DNA of 57,837 nt from Chryseosolibacter sp964438975 (GTDB taxonomy: Bacteria; Bacteroidota; Bacteroidia; Cytophagales; Cyclobacteriaceae). The notes under the pieces were generated by a model that was not told where the DNA came from, did no database searches, and worked only from the letters and a program-made list of their open reading frames with translations. Positions 35,560-43,243 of this stretch are shown here, piece after piece (position 1 is the stretch's first letter; each line of letters begins with the position of its first letter). The position numbers and the translations under genes were made by a program. The stretch spans positions 1 through 57,837 of the forward strand of contig CAYTMU010000022.1 of the NCBI GenBank assembly GCA_964438975.1. The letters run 5' to 3'.

Positions 35560-35757
35560 TCAGGAATTCTGCCATTTGATTCCGCAGGCGACGCCTTTGG
35601 TTTGTCCGAACGCTCTGGCTACACGCTGGGTGTCATCCAGCCTGGCAATGCGGATATCCGGAGCTATGGTTCGCGGCGACATGCGATGATAACCCATACC
35701 CGCTCCCTTAACAAAAAGCTGAAATCCCCGATCTAAAGAGCTCAAAAAGATATCCAC
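35560..35757 (-). pseudogene. possible 3' remnant of a beta-barrel or secreted protein gene
   Basis: A 65-codon frame on the minus strand with GTG at 35757 and an in-frame TAA five codons upstream. The translation (FQLFVKGAGMGYHRM, IRIARLDDTQRV, ending in KGVACGIKWQNS) looks like the closing strands of an outer-membrane barrel more than like random sequence, and codon use is plausible. No signal peptide is present. I read it as a truncated gene end, but it could be a short real gene or a chance frame. It partly overlaps the first DnaA-box-like site of the origin candidate. Confidence 0.3.
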
Positions 35758-35948
35758 AAAATTAAGCAGTTATCCACACGCCTTTCCGATTAGCCATTAA
35801 TGATCTATTCTACAGGCATTTACGGATAAACCACTCAATCAATTCTTTGTGGACAACTTCAGAGGCCTCCAAACGGCGCGGCATCCTGGCAGCATTAAAA
35901 TTAAGTGATTTCCTTTTATTAGTAATCTGGATTTCCAATTTTCCCGGC
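35741..35948. other. candidate replication origin (DnaA boxes plus AT-rich segment)
   Basis: Three DnaA-box-like 9-mers lie within 107 bases of non-coding DNA: ATATCCACA at 35750-35758 (one mismatch), TTATCCACA at 35770-35778 (perfect) and TTGTCCACA on the minus strand at 35856-35848 (one mismatch to E. coli, identical to the Streptomyces consensus). A weaker site, TTATCCGTA, lies at 35829-35821 on the minus strand. They are followed by a segment, 35891-35940, in which 38 of 50 bases are A or T, suitable as an unwinding element. The gene-free stretch 35551-35948 (398 bases) contains otherwise only the possible gene remnant. dnaA is not adjacent, which is not unusual in Bacteroidota. Confidence 0.45.
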
Positions 35949-36911
35949 ATGACGAAAGTAAAAAGTCGCGTTTGCGCGTTGTTTGGGATCCGCTATCCAA
36001 TTATACAAGCAGGGATGGTGTGGTGCAGTGGCTGGAAGTTGGCAACTGCGGTGAGCAATGCCGGTGGATTGGGGCTGCTGGGCGCGGGTTCAATGTATCC
36101 GGATGTTTTGCGGGAGCACATCCGCGCTTGCAAGGCCAATACTACCCATCCGTTTGGGGTGAACGTCCCACTTCTTTACCCCGAGATCGACAAACTGATC
36201 CAAATACTGCTGGAGGAAAAAGTGAAGATCGTTTTCACCTCAGCGGGGAATCCGGACACCTGGACGGGGGTACTTAAGGACCAGGGGATCACTGTTGTGC
36301 ATGTCGTATCCAGCGTGAAATTCGCCCTGAAGGCGGCAGCCGCAGGTGTTGACGCTGTCGTGGCGGAAGGATTTGAGGCGGGAGGACATAACGGGCGCGA
36401 GGAAACGACGTCAATGGTCCTCATGCCAATGGTCGCGGACGCAGTCGACATTCCGGTGATCGCTGCGGGGGGAATTGCCGATGGCCGGGCGATGCTCGCC
36501 GCGGAAATTCTTGGAGCTGATGGTGTGCAGGTAGGAAGTCGCTTCGCGGCGAGCCTTGAGTCGTCTGCTCACGAACGCTTCAAAGAGCGTGTAACGCAAG
36601 CAACTGAAGGCGACACTGTGCTGACACTCAAGCAACTCACGCCGGTCAGGCTGATCCGTAATAAATTTTACCAGCGGGTCAATGAGGCCGAAACGCGGGG
36701 AGCTACTATTGACGAGTTACGTACCATACTGGGCATGCGCCGGGCGAAAATCGGCATTTTTGAGGGCGATCTGGATGAGGGCGAGCTGGAAATTGGACAG
36801 GTTTCCGCAGCGATCAGCAAAGTGCAGCCAGCAGCTGAAATTCTAAGGGAAATTTGGGAAGGCTATTTGACGGCAAAAAAAATGATGTGCCCTGGAGTTC
36901 CGGAGGATTAG
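35949..36911 (+). CDS. nitronate monooxygenase (2-nitropropane dioxygenase family)
   Basis: A 320-residue FMN-binding TIM-barrel protein. Conserved: YPIIQAGMVWCSGWKLATAV near the start, GGLGLLGAG, PFGVNVPLL, VDAVVAEGFEAGGHNG with the family's histidine, and PVIAAGGIADGRAM with GVQVGSRF for phosphate binding. The family includes nitronate monooxygenases, which oxidise toxic alkyl nitronates, and the enoyl-ACP reductase FabK; this sequence could be either, with no FabK-type neighbours. ATG 35949 is preferred because homologues begin close to it, although the frame is open 34 codons upstream. The last ~80 residues are helical. Confidence 0.87.
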   Translation: MTKVKSRVCALFGIRYPIIQAGMVWCSGWKLATAVSNAGGLGLLGAGSMYPDVLREHIRACKANTTHPFGVNVPLLYPEIDKLIQILLEEKVKIVFTSAGNPDTWTGVLKDQGITVVHVVSSVKFALKAAAAGVDAVVAEGFEAGGHNGREETTSMVLMPMVADAVDIPVIAAGGIADGRAMLAAEILGADGVQVGSRFAASLESSAHERFKERVTQATEGDTVLTLKQLTPVRLIRNKFYQRVNEAETRGATIDELRTILGMRRAKIGIFEGDLDEGELEIGQVSAAISKVQPAAEILREIWEGYLTAKKMMCPGVPED

Positions 36912-36959
36912 CCGAAACCCGAAAAGTTCTCGAAATACCGCCCGATACGGGCTTATGGA

Positions 36960-37229
36960 TCAGGCGTTTTTCAGCGTCAACCCTCCGACTTCGCGCGAAG
37001 GAACCGCTTGCGCGGAAGAAGCTGTAGATTGAAGTTGCGTAACGTGCTCTTGATACCAGACTGAGTAATCCTTGTATTGCAAGCACCCACCGACGATCTT
37101 GCCGTCGATCAAAAGTTTGATATAGAGCTCAGGGTTGATAGTCTGCGCGAGCATTTCGCTCTGAGCATGAGGGAGTTCGTTGATCTGCACGTACTCTATT
37201 CCCTTGAAAATTTTTGCATTAGCCTTCAT
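36960..37229 (-). CDS. small protein of unknown function
   Basis: An 89-residue protein starting at ATG 37229, with no signal peptide. It begins AKIFKGIEYVQINELP, has a middle part INPELYIKLLIDGKIVGGCLQYKDYSVWYQE (listed here only in outline: two strands around GKIVGGC) and a serine/alanine-rich tail. The composition (few rare codons, alternating pattern) suggests a real small cytosolic protein. I recognise no family. It has a TAAATTTG -7 element 48 bases upstream and is divergent from recG. A 5-bp GCCCG/CGGGC hairpin lies between it and the nitronate monooxygenase gene, without a T tract. Confidence 0.6.
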   Translation of the reverse strand: MKANAKIFKGIEYVQINELPHAQSEMLAQTINPELYIKLLIDGKIVGGCLQYKDYSVWYQEHVTQLQSTASSAQAVPSREVGGLTLKNA

Positions 37230-37277
37230 ACGGTAACACCTTTATGTCAACCTGCACTGGTACTGTGTTAGGGAGGC

Positions 37278-37285
37278 CAAATTTA
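37278..37285 (-). promoter_or_regulatory. -7 element upstream of the 89-residue gene
   Basis: TAAATTTG on the minus strand fits TAnnTTTG and lies 48 bases upstream of ATG 37229. No TTG is found at the usual distance, so the call rests on this element alone. Confidence 0.35.
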
Positions 37286-37346
37286 TACAAATTCAAGGAA
37301 TTGCTTGTCGTCATGTTAGTAATTTATATTGTCGCCCGGTTGCGCT

Positions 37347-39440
37347 ATGTCTGCTTTCTTCAATACACCCATTGAATATCTGAAAGGTGTTGGCCCTCAA
37401 CGCGCTGCGCTGTTGAACAAGGAGCTGAACATCTTTACCTATGGGGATTTAATTCAACATTATCCTTTTCGGTATGAAGATCGCACGCGCTTCTTCTCGA
37501 TCCGCGAGGTTAATGCGGAGATGCCGTATGTGCAACTGAAGGGGAAGATCACGTCGAAAGAAATGGTCGGCGGCGGTGCTAAACGTAGAATGGTGTGTGA
37601 CCTGCAGGACGGCACCGGGACGATCGAGCTCGTTTGGTTTCAGGGGATCTCTTGGATAGCCGATAAAATCAAAGTCGGTGTTGAGTACATCGTGTTCGGG
37701 AAACCAGTAAAGTTTGGCAGTCACTATAGTCTGGCGCACCCCGAGATCGAAGTCGCGATCGCTGCTGAGGAAAAGCCAGGTGTTCTTTATCCAGTGTATC
37801 CGTTGACAGAGCGTCTGCGGTTGAAGCGGATTGACAGCAAGGTCCTTTCACGACTAGTCAGGGATCTTATCGCTCAGGCTGTCGGCAAGATCCGTGAAAC
37901 GCTTCCCGAGAATATTCTCCAAGCAGAAAAGTTGATGGCGAAGAACGAGTCGGTTGCGTCTATACATTTCCCCCCGGACCACGCTGCGCTCGCGGCAGCG
38001 CAGAAACGGCTTAAGTTCGAAGAACTCTTCTACGTTCAACTTCGCCTGTTGATGCTCAAACTTGTTAGAAAAGAGAAGTACCGGGGACTTGTCTTTAACG
38101 ATGCGTCGCTTGTCACCACGTTTTACAACAAACATCTTCCCTTCGAACTGACGGATGCGCAAAAGAAGGTGATCCGGGAGATATACGCCGATCTTAAATC
38201 AGGAAAGCAAATGAATCGGCTCCTTCAAGGCGATGTAGGCAGCGGTAAGACGATCGTTGGTTTTATCTGTATGCTCCTCGTCGTTGGCAGTGATTCGCAG
38301 TGTGCGTTGATGGCGCCCACGGAGATCCTGGCACAACAGCATTTTAAGAACCTTGGCAAGTTTGCGGAAATGATGCACTTGCCGATTGCTTTGCTAACGG
38401 GTTCAACCCGGAAGAAAGAACGGGTCGCGATTCATGAAGCGTTGCGCAATGGAGAGCTGAAGATACTGATTGGAACGCATGCCCTTCTCGAGGAGGAAGT
38501 GCAGTTTCAACGCCTGGGACTCGCAGTCATTGATGAACAACATCGCTTTGGAGTCTCGCAGCGCTCGAAGCTTTGGCAGAAGAACGAAGACATCTATCCA
38601 CATGTACTCGTGATGACTGCAACACCTATTCCCCGAACATTAGCCATGACGTTATACGGAGATCTGGATGTGTCCGTCATCGACGAATTGCCGGCGGGAA
38701 GGAAGCCCATCAAAACTATTCACAAGTTCGACTCCCATCGCCTCGAGGTCAATCAGTTTCTCCGGAGGGAGATTGCCCGGGGACGACAAGTGTACATGGT
38801 CTATCCGCTCATCGATGAATCGGAGAAGATGGATCTGAAGCACTTGATGGATGGATACGAAAGCGTGTGCAGGGCCTTTCCGGATATTCCGGTCAGCATA
38901 CTGCATGGTAAGATGAAACCTGAAGCAAAGGACTACGAAATGCGGCGATTCGCGAAGGGTGAGACTAAGATCATGGTTGCGACAACGGTTATCGAAGTAG
39001 GTGTTGATGTGCCGAACGCTTCGGTAATGGTTATTGAGAACTCTGAACGCTTCGGATTGTCACAGTTACACCAGTTGAGAGGGCGCGTTGGTCGGGGGGC
39101 GGAGCAATCGTATTGTATCCTGATGACCGACTACAAACTAAGTCGCGAATCGAGAGTCCGCATCGACACGATGGTGCGAACAAACAACGGATTCGAAATA
39201 GCGGAGACCGATCTCAAGTTGCGCGGCCCGGGAGATCTGATGGGTACCCAACAAAGCGGTGTGCTCGATTTGTTGATCGCTGACCTGGGCCGTGATACAG
39301 AAATTCTGCAGCGCGCGCGAGAAAAGGCTTTGGAAGTCCTTGAATCTGACCCGAAACTTGCAACGCCGGCAAACAATGTTATCCGGATACAAATAGCCTC
39401 GATGCGGAAAAGTGCTATGAATTGGAGTCGCATCAGCTGA
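37347..39440 (+). CDS. recG: ATP-dependent DNA helicase RecG
   Basis: A 697-residue RecG, which remodels stalled replication forks and Holliday junctions. The N-terminal wedge domain includes IEYLKGVGPQRAALLNKEL and an OB-like fold; the motor has Walker A QGDVGSGKTIVG (~292), DEQHRFGVSQR (~394), TATPIPRTLAMT (~425) and QLRGRVGRG (~577), followed by LKLRGPGDLMGTQQSG, a RecG signature. Length is typical. ATG 37347 is preferred over the in-frame TTG at 37329. A run of nine T at 39477-39485 preceded by a weak hairpin may be its terminator. Confidence 0.96.
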   Translation: MSAFFNTPIEYLKGVGPQRAALLNKELNIFTYGDLIQHYPFRYEDRTRFFSIREVNAEMPYVQLKGKITSKEMVGGGAKRRMVCDLQDGTGTIELVWFQGISWIADKIKVGVEYIVFGKPVKFGSHYSLAHPEIEVAIAAEEKPGVLYPVYPLTERLRLKRIDSKVLSRLVRDLIAQAVGKIRETLPENILQAEKLMAKNESVASIHFPPDHAALAAAQKRLKFEELFYVQLRLLMLKLVRKEKYRGLVFNDASLVTTFYNKHLPFELTDAQKKVIREIYADLKSGKQMNRLLQGDVGSGKTIVGFICMLLVVGSDSQCALMAPTEILAQQHFKNLGKFAEMMHLPIALLTGSTRKKERVAIHEALRNGELKILIGTHALLEEEVQFQRLGLAVIDEQHRFGVSQRSKLWQKNEDIYPHVLVMTATPIPRTLAMTLYGDLDVSVIDELPAGRKPIKTIHKFDSHRLEVNQFLRREIARGRQVYMVYPLIDESEKMDLKHLMDGYESVCRAFPDIPVSILHGKMKPEAKDYEMRRFAKGETKIMVATTVIEVGVDVPNASVMVIENSERFGLSQLHQLRGRVGRGAEQSYCILMTDYKLSRESRVRIDTMVRTNNGFEIAETDLKLRGPGDLMGTQQSGVLDLLIADLGRDTEILQRAREKALEVLESDPKLATPANNVIRIQIASMRKSAMNWSRIS

Positions 39441-39498
39441 AAAACTTACAACCGCTGCCCGGTGGTGGCTTTCCGATTTTTTTTTGCCTAATCCCGAT

Positions 39499-39506
39499 TA
39501 ACTTTG
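39499..39506 (+). promoter_or_regulatory. -7 element upstream of the propeller protein gene
   Basis: TAACTTTG fits TAnnTTTG and ends 13 bases before ATG 39520. The -33 region is a T-rich stretch (nine T at 39477-39485) without a clear TTG at the correct distance. Confidence 0.37.
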
Positions 39507-39519
39507 ATATCTGGCTCCG

Positions 39520-42252
39520 ATGAAAAGGCTGATCTTTTGTTGGATGTTTTGCCTTAGTGCGCTGTCATCCGGTGCACAAAGCGGGAGCTATTTCCTTTCC
39601 CACCACGCCCCCTCGGAAGAAAACTTCGACAACGTCTGTTTCGACATCGTCCAGGACAACAACGGAGTCATGTACTTTGCGATGAAAGCGGGGATACTTG
39701 AATTCGATGGACGTGACTGGGACCTGATACCCGGAGCTGGCGCTGTCTACGCCTTGAACCGGAACGACGCCGGGGAGATCTTCTGGGTCGGAGCAAAGGG
39801 GTTCGGAAAGGTCGGGCTGGACAGAAGGGGTCTCAAGGAAATTCAATACCTGTCTGATTCCACGGTAAGAAATGTATTTCAGGCGCTGACCATCGGTCGG
39901 CATGTGTACTTTCTTTCGGAGAACAGGATCTTCCTCTATCGCGGTGAAGGGACAAGCGCGGAGGTTATTATTTCCGGCAATGCGCAGAACATGTTCACGG
40001 GCATGTTTGAACTCTTCGGCGTTGTGTATGTGCAAACTGAACGCAACACGATCTTCAAGGTCGATAACGACAAGCTCGTCTATGTCACACTGAATTTTTC
40101 GGGGAACGTGCTGTTCCATTCCCGGCTGAACGACACGTATCTTCTTGGAACGAGTGATAACCGTGTCTATTCATGCGGCAAGGATCTTGTTGTCCGGCAA
40201 GTCAACATCCACGATCAGCCATACGCCGATGCGAATGTGATCATTACCGGGACATGGGTAAGCAATAACCTGCTTGCGCTGGGTACGCTTCGCGGTGGGG
40301 TAATGCTGGTAAACCCGCACACAGGCGAACGCGATCAGATCATTGATTACTCGACAGGTCTGCCCGACAACGAGGTGTTTACTCTGATGGTCGATGCCAA
40401 TCAGAATATATGGGTTGCCCATGAATACGGCTTTACGCAGATTTCACCTGCACTTCCGTTCAGGTCGTTCAGCTACTACTCCGGCCTGGAGGGCAATATG
40501 CTTTGCGTATATTCCCATGAGAACAATGTATACGTCGGAACATCCCTGGGGCTGTTCAAACTTCACAAAGAGGACGTGTACGATGAGATCGTCACTTACG
40601 TGGATGTGGAATTAGCTGTGAAGAATACACCTGCGGAGGAAGTGCAACCGGCGGTCCGGCCACAGGAGGAGGCTGGTTCGAAACGACGTGGATTTTTCAA
40701 TTTCCTCCGCCGCAGCCGGGATAAAGAAAAACCGAATGATGATGATGATGAGGAAGCAACCGGCGACATCGCCGCCGAACCGTCAGACGTTCGGCGTGAA
40801 AAACGTGTAGACCGTGTGTTGCGTTCTTCGCAACATGTCTACAAACGGGTCGCCGGAATCAATGCGAAGATCTCCCACCTGGTAGAAGTGGAGGGCAGGC
40901 TTGTCGCTGCCGGACTTGAAGGCATTTTCGAGATCGATAATTTTCAGGCAACGGCGATCATGCGTGTCCCCGCCAGATCGGTTCTGGCCTCGGAGGAGCT
41001 TGTCGGCGTGATCGCGACAACCTACGACAACGAGATCTGGTCGCTTACCCTCGAAGGAAACAGATGGAATCAAGAAAGTCTTGTCAGTGCGCTAGGCGAT
41101 GAGGTTGAATACATCTTCGCAGGCACGGACGGTGAGTGGTGGCTCTGCGGTATCGATCAGGCCTATCGGTTGCAATTAGGTGCTGATGGAGGGAGACGAA
41201 TGCAAACCGTTCCCCTGGCAAACCCGAACTTTGAGAGGACGGTCGGCCTTCACTATAACGGTGAGAGCTACTTCGTAAACTCCGACGGGTTCTACAGGTT
41301 TGAAAAGACAACCAATGCGCTCGTGCGAATTGATTCGCTTGATAAACCCTTCCAGTACTTCCCGGTGGATGGATATATTCTGTATCGGGATCAGCATCGG
41401 TGGGCAACGTTCGGCCCATCCAGAAGTTCTAACAACCTTCAGTTGCTGAATCTGTTTCAGAATCTGCGATTTGTCACTACGGATGGAGATACTGAGAACT
41501 TGTGGATGATTCGCGGGGGCAACGATCTGATCAAATTCACGGGGGAGAATGTACCTATGATGCAGAACAGGTTCCCGCTCTTTCTGAAGTCCATCCAGAA
41601 CAGTTCCGTGACGACCGGAGATTTCAGCCATATAGAAATCGATCAGGCATCGGGTGCGGTGACATTCGAAGTTGTTCAACCTGACTTCATCAACCCCCGG
41701 GGTATTGAATTCAGGTATTTCCTGGAAGGAATGCATCAGGATTGGTCGGATTGGTCAAGCGCAAACAACAAGATAAGCTTCCCGTACCTTCCCCCCGGAG
41801 ACTACAAGCTTCGTGTCGAGGCCCGTAACATATTCGGAAAGCTCAGCCAGCTTCCGCCTCTGTCGTTCGAAGTGATCCCTCCATACTGGAAACAACCTTG
41901 GTTCTATGCGGTGGAATTTCTGGTGTTTGCGTCACTGGTGATACTGTCTTTTCGCCTCAGTACCCGCTATCGGATCATCAGCCGCTTTCTTTCGCTGATG
42001 ACCATCATCCTTCTCATTGAGTTTATTCAAACGGTGATCGGATCGAGTATTATCAATGACGACAGCCCGGATATCGAGTTTCTGATTCAGTTTGTCGTCG
42101 CGATCCTGATTCTGCCGGTGGAAGGGTTCTTGCGAAACCTGATGCTGCGGTCACTGGATTCGGGCAGTAAGTTTTATAACTTTATCTCGCCGCCGCCCAA
42201 GCCGGAAAGAAAAAAGAGATCCGGAAAGCGAAAGGTGAAGCAACCCTTATAG
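39520..42252 (+). CDS. propeller/Y_Y_Y-domain membrane protein without output domain
   Basis: A 910-residue protein resembling the sensor half of hybrid two-component regulators. Signal peptide MKRLIFCWMFCLSALSSGAQ, then about 650 residues of beta-propeller repeats (ILEFDGRDWDLIPG, DNEVFTLMVDANQNIWVAH, NVYVGTSLGLFKLH), then a Y_Y_Y-type strand region ending in WSDWSSANNKISFPYLPPGDYKLRVEA (quoted in part). Instead of a kinase or DNA-binding domain there are three membrane segments (~residues 795-890) and a basic tail PKPERKKRSGKRKVK. A charged insert around residues 385-425 (PNDDDDEEATG) interrupts the propeller. Co-oriented with and almost touching a lipoprotein gene. Confidence 0.82.
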   Translation: MKRLIFCWMFCLSALSSGAQSGSYFLSHHAPSEENFDNVCFDIVQDNNGVMYFAMKAGILEFDGRDWDLIPGAGAVYALNRNDAGEIFWVGAKGFGKVGLDRRGLKEIQYLSDSTVRNVFQALTIGRHVYFLSENRIFLYRGEGTSAEVIISGNAQNMFTGMFELFGVVYVQTERNTIFKVDNDKLVYVTLNFSGNVLFHSRLNDTYLLGTSDNRVYSCGKDLVVRQVNIHDQPYADANVIITGTWVSNNLLALGTLRGGVMLVNPHTGERDQIIDYSTGLPDNEVFTLMVDANQNIWVAHEYGFTQISPALPFRSFSYYSGLEGNMLCVYSHENNVYVGTSLGLFKLHKEDVYDEIVTYVDVELAVKNTPAEEVQPAVRPQEEAGSKRRGFFNFLRRSRDKEKPNDDDDEEATGDIAAEPSDVRREKRVDRVLRSSQHVYKRVAGINAKISHLVEVEGRLVAAGLEGIFEIDNFQATAIMRVPARSVLASEELVGVIATTYDNEIWSLTLEGNRWNQESLVSALGDEVEYIFAGTDGEWWLCGIDQAYRLQLGADGGRRMQTVPLANPNFERTVGLHYNGESYFVNSDGFYRFEKTTNALVRIDSLDKPFQYFPVDGYILYRDQHRWATFGPSRSSNNLQLLNLFQNLRFVTTDGDTENLWMIRGGNDLIKFTGENVPMMQNRFPLFLKSIQNSSVTTGDFSHIEIDQASGAVTFEVVQPDFINPRGIEFRYFLEGMHQDWSDWSSANNKISFPYLPPGDYKLRVEARNIFGKLSQLPPLSFEVIPPYWKQPWFYAVEFLVFASLVILSFRLSTRYRIISRFLSLMTIILLIEFIQTVIGSSIINDDSPDIEFLIQFVVAILILPVEGFLRNLMLRSLDSGSKFYNFISPPPKPERKKRSGKRKVKQPL

Positions 42253-42253
42253 T

Positions 42254-43027
42254 ATGTCCCGACAACTTACAATATGCCAGATCGCTTTGATCTTCCTGCT
42301 AGTTGCCGCGTTGTTGCCTGCCTGTCGGCAAGCGCCGGCCAACCCACCTGCGGCAGGTTTTGACCTGGAGCATTCGGATCCTGCAGCTATCGAGTTGGCG
42401 GATAGCGTTATGGTGGCCATCGGCGGAAGGAAGAACTGGGACGACACTCAGTTTATTTCATGGAGCTTTTTCGGTCGCAGAAACCTGGTTTGGGATAAGA
42501 ATGGTGGGCGAGTCAGGATCGAATCATTGCCAGACAGCACGATCTATCTGCTGAAGCTTGACGACCTTCAGGGTCGCGTGCAGGTTCGCGGTGTGGAGAT
42601 CACAGAACCCGACTCATTGTCGAAGATGCTGGCCAAGGGGAAGAGTATCTGGATCAACGATTCCTATTGGCTGGTGATGCCATTCAAATTGAAAGACAGT
42701 GGCGTTACGTTAAAATACCTCGGTGAGGACACAACGATGACCGGAGTTCGCTGCAACACCTTGGAACTGACGTTCCGGAACGTGGGTGACACACCCGAGA
42801 ATAAGTACCGGGTCTACGTCGACCTTCGCGATAACCTCGTAAAGCAATGGGCATTTTATCGTCGCGCAAACCAGGATTCGGCCAATTGGGTCCGCCCCTG
42901 GGACAACTACCGGCGGCATGGGAAAATCTTGCTGTCTTCGGACCGCTCGGACAACGCGGGTCCCGCAGACGTGCGTGTAGATGATAGGTTGCCGGATGCG
43001 TTGTTTGCCGAATTTCGGCCCGACTAA
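42254..43027 (+). CDS. predicted lipoprotein, unknown function
   Basis: A 257-residue lipoprotein: hydrophobic head ALIFLLVAALLPAC with the lipobox cysteine at residue 24, then a low-complexity linker RQAPANPPAAG. The body contains AIGGRKNWDDTQFISWSFFGRRN, VRIESLPDSTIYLL and SYWLVMPFKLKDSGVTLKYLGED (in part), with LELTFRNVG and YRVYVDLRDNLVKQWAFYR later. This resembles the LolA-like beta-fold of Bacteroidota lipoprotein families that probably bind lipids. It follows the propeller protein gene directly (1 base between stop and start), so the two form one operon and may act together. Confidence 0.78.
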   Translation: MSRQLTICQIALIFLLVAALLPACRQAPANPPAAGFDLEHSDPAAIELADSVMVAIGGRKNWDDTQFISWSFFGRRNLVWDKNGGRVRIESLPDSTIYLLKLDDLQGRVQVRGVEITEPDSLSKMLAKGKSIWINDSYWLVMPFKLKDSGVTLKYLGEDTTMTGVRCNTLELTFRNVGDTPENKYRVYVDLRDNLVKQWAFYRRANQDSANWVRPWDNYRRHGKILLSSDRSDNAGPADVRVDDRLPDALFAEFRPD

Positions 43028-43051
43028 AAAAGGCCTTTCGAAAAGGCCTTT
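43026..43051 (-). terminator. terminator of tRNA-Phe
   Basis: On the minus strand a perfect AAAGGCC/GGCCTTT stem with a short loop (43051-43029) leads into six U residues (43031-43026). It begins 2 bases after the tRNA 3' end. On the plus strand the same hairpin, without a good U run, follows the lipoprotein stop at 43027, so it may act in both directions. Confidence 0.8.
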
Positions 43052-43052
43052 G

Positions 43053-43125
43053 TGGTGATGGAGGGAATTGAACCCCCGACACAAGGATTTTCAGTCCTTT
43101 GCTCTACCAACTGAGCTACATCACC
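43053..43125 (-). tRNA. tRNA-Phe (GAA)
   Basis: A 73-base tRNA on the minus strand. Acceptor arms GGTGATG and CATCACC pair fully, the D-arm carries AGCTCAGTTGGTAGAGC, the anticodon loop reads CTGAAAA with anticodon GAA, and the T arm has GGTTCAATTCC. The 3' end is not encoded as CCA (the next bases are CA). Its promoter is at 43155-43184 and its terminator at 43026-43051, so it is an independent one-gene unit. Confidence 0.97.
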
Positions 43126-43154
43126 AGGGATGGTCCCCGCCTTGAGCAGGGGCA

Positions 43155-43184
43155 CAAAACTAGATAAATTTATATTTCGTGCAA
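43155..43184 (-). promoter_or_regulatory. promoter of tRNA-Phe
   Basis: On the minus strand TTTTG (ending at 43182), a 19-base spacer and TAGTTTTG at 43162-43155 match the Bacteroidota promoter exactly. The tRNA starts at 43125, so the 5' leader is about 23 bases and must be removed by RNase P. Confidence 0.65.
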
Positions 43185-43243
43185 AACTGGTGGGATTATT
43201 ACGTGGAAATTCGTGAATTAGTGGCAACCAAGACTATTTTATA

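Noticed and set aside
36940..36952. Hairpin GCCCG-ATA-CGGGC between the nitronate monooxygenase and the 89-residue gene as a terminator
   Set aside because: Stem of only 5 bp and no T tract on either strand, so not called as a terminator.
39441..39486. Strong terminator after recG
   Set aside because: A run of nine T exists (39477-39485), but the best hairpin has a 5-bp stem with a G-U pair and lies about 13 bases before it; noted in the recG entry only.
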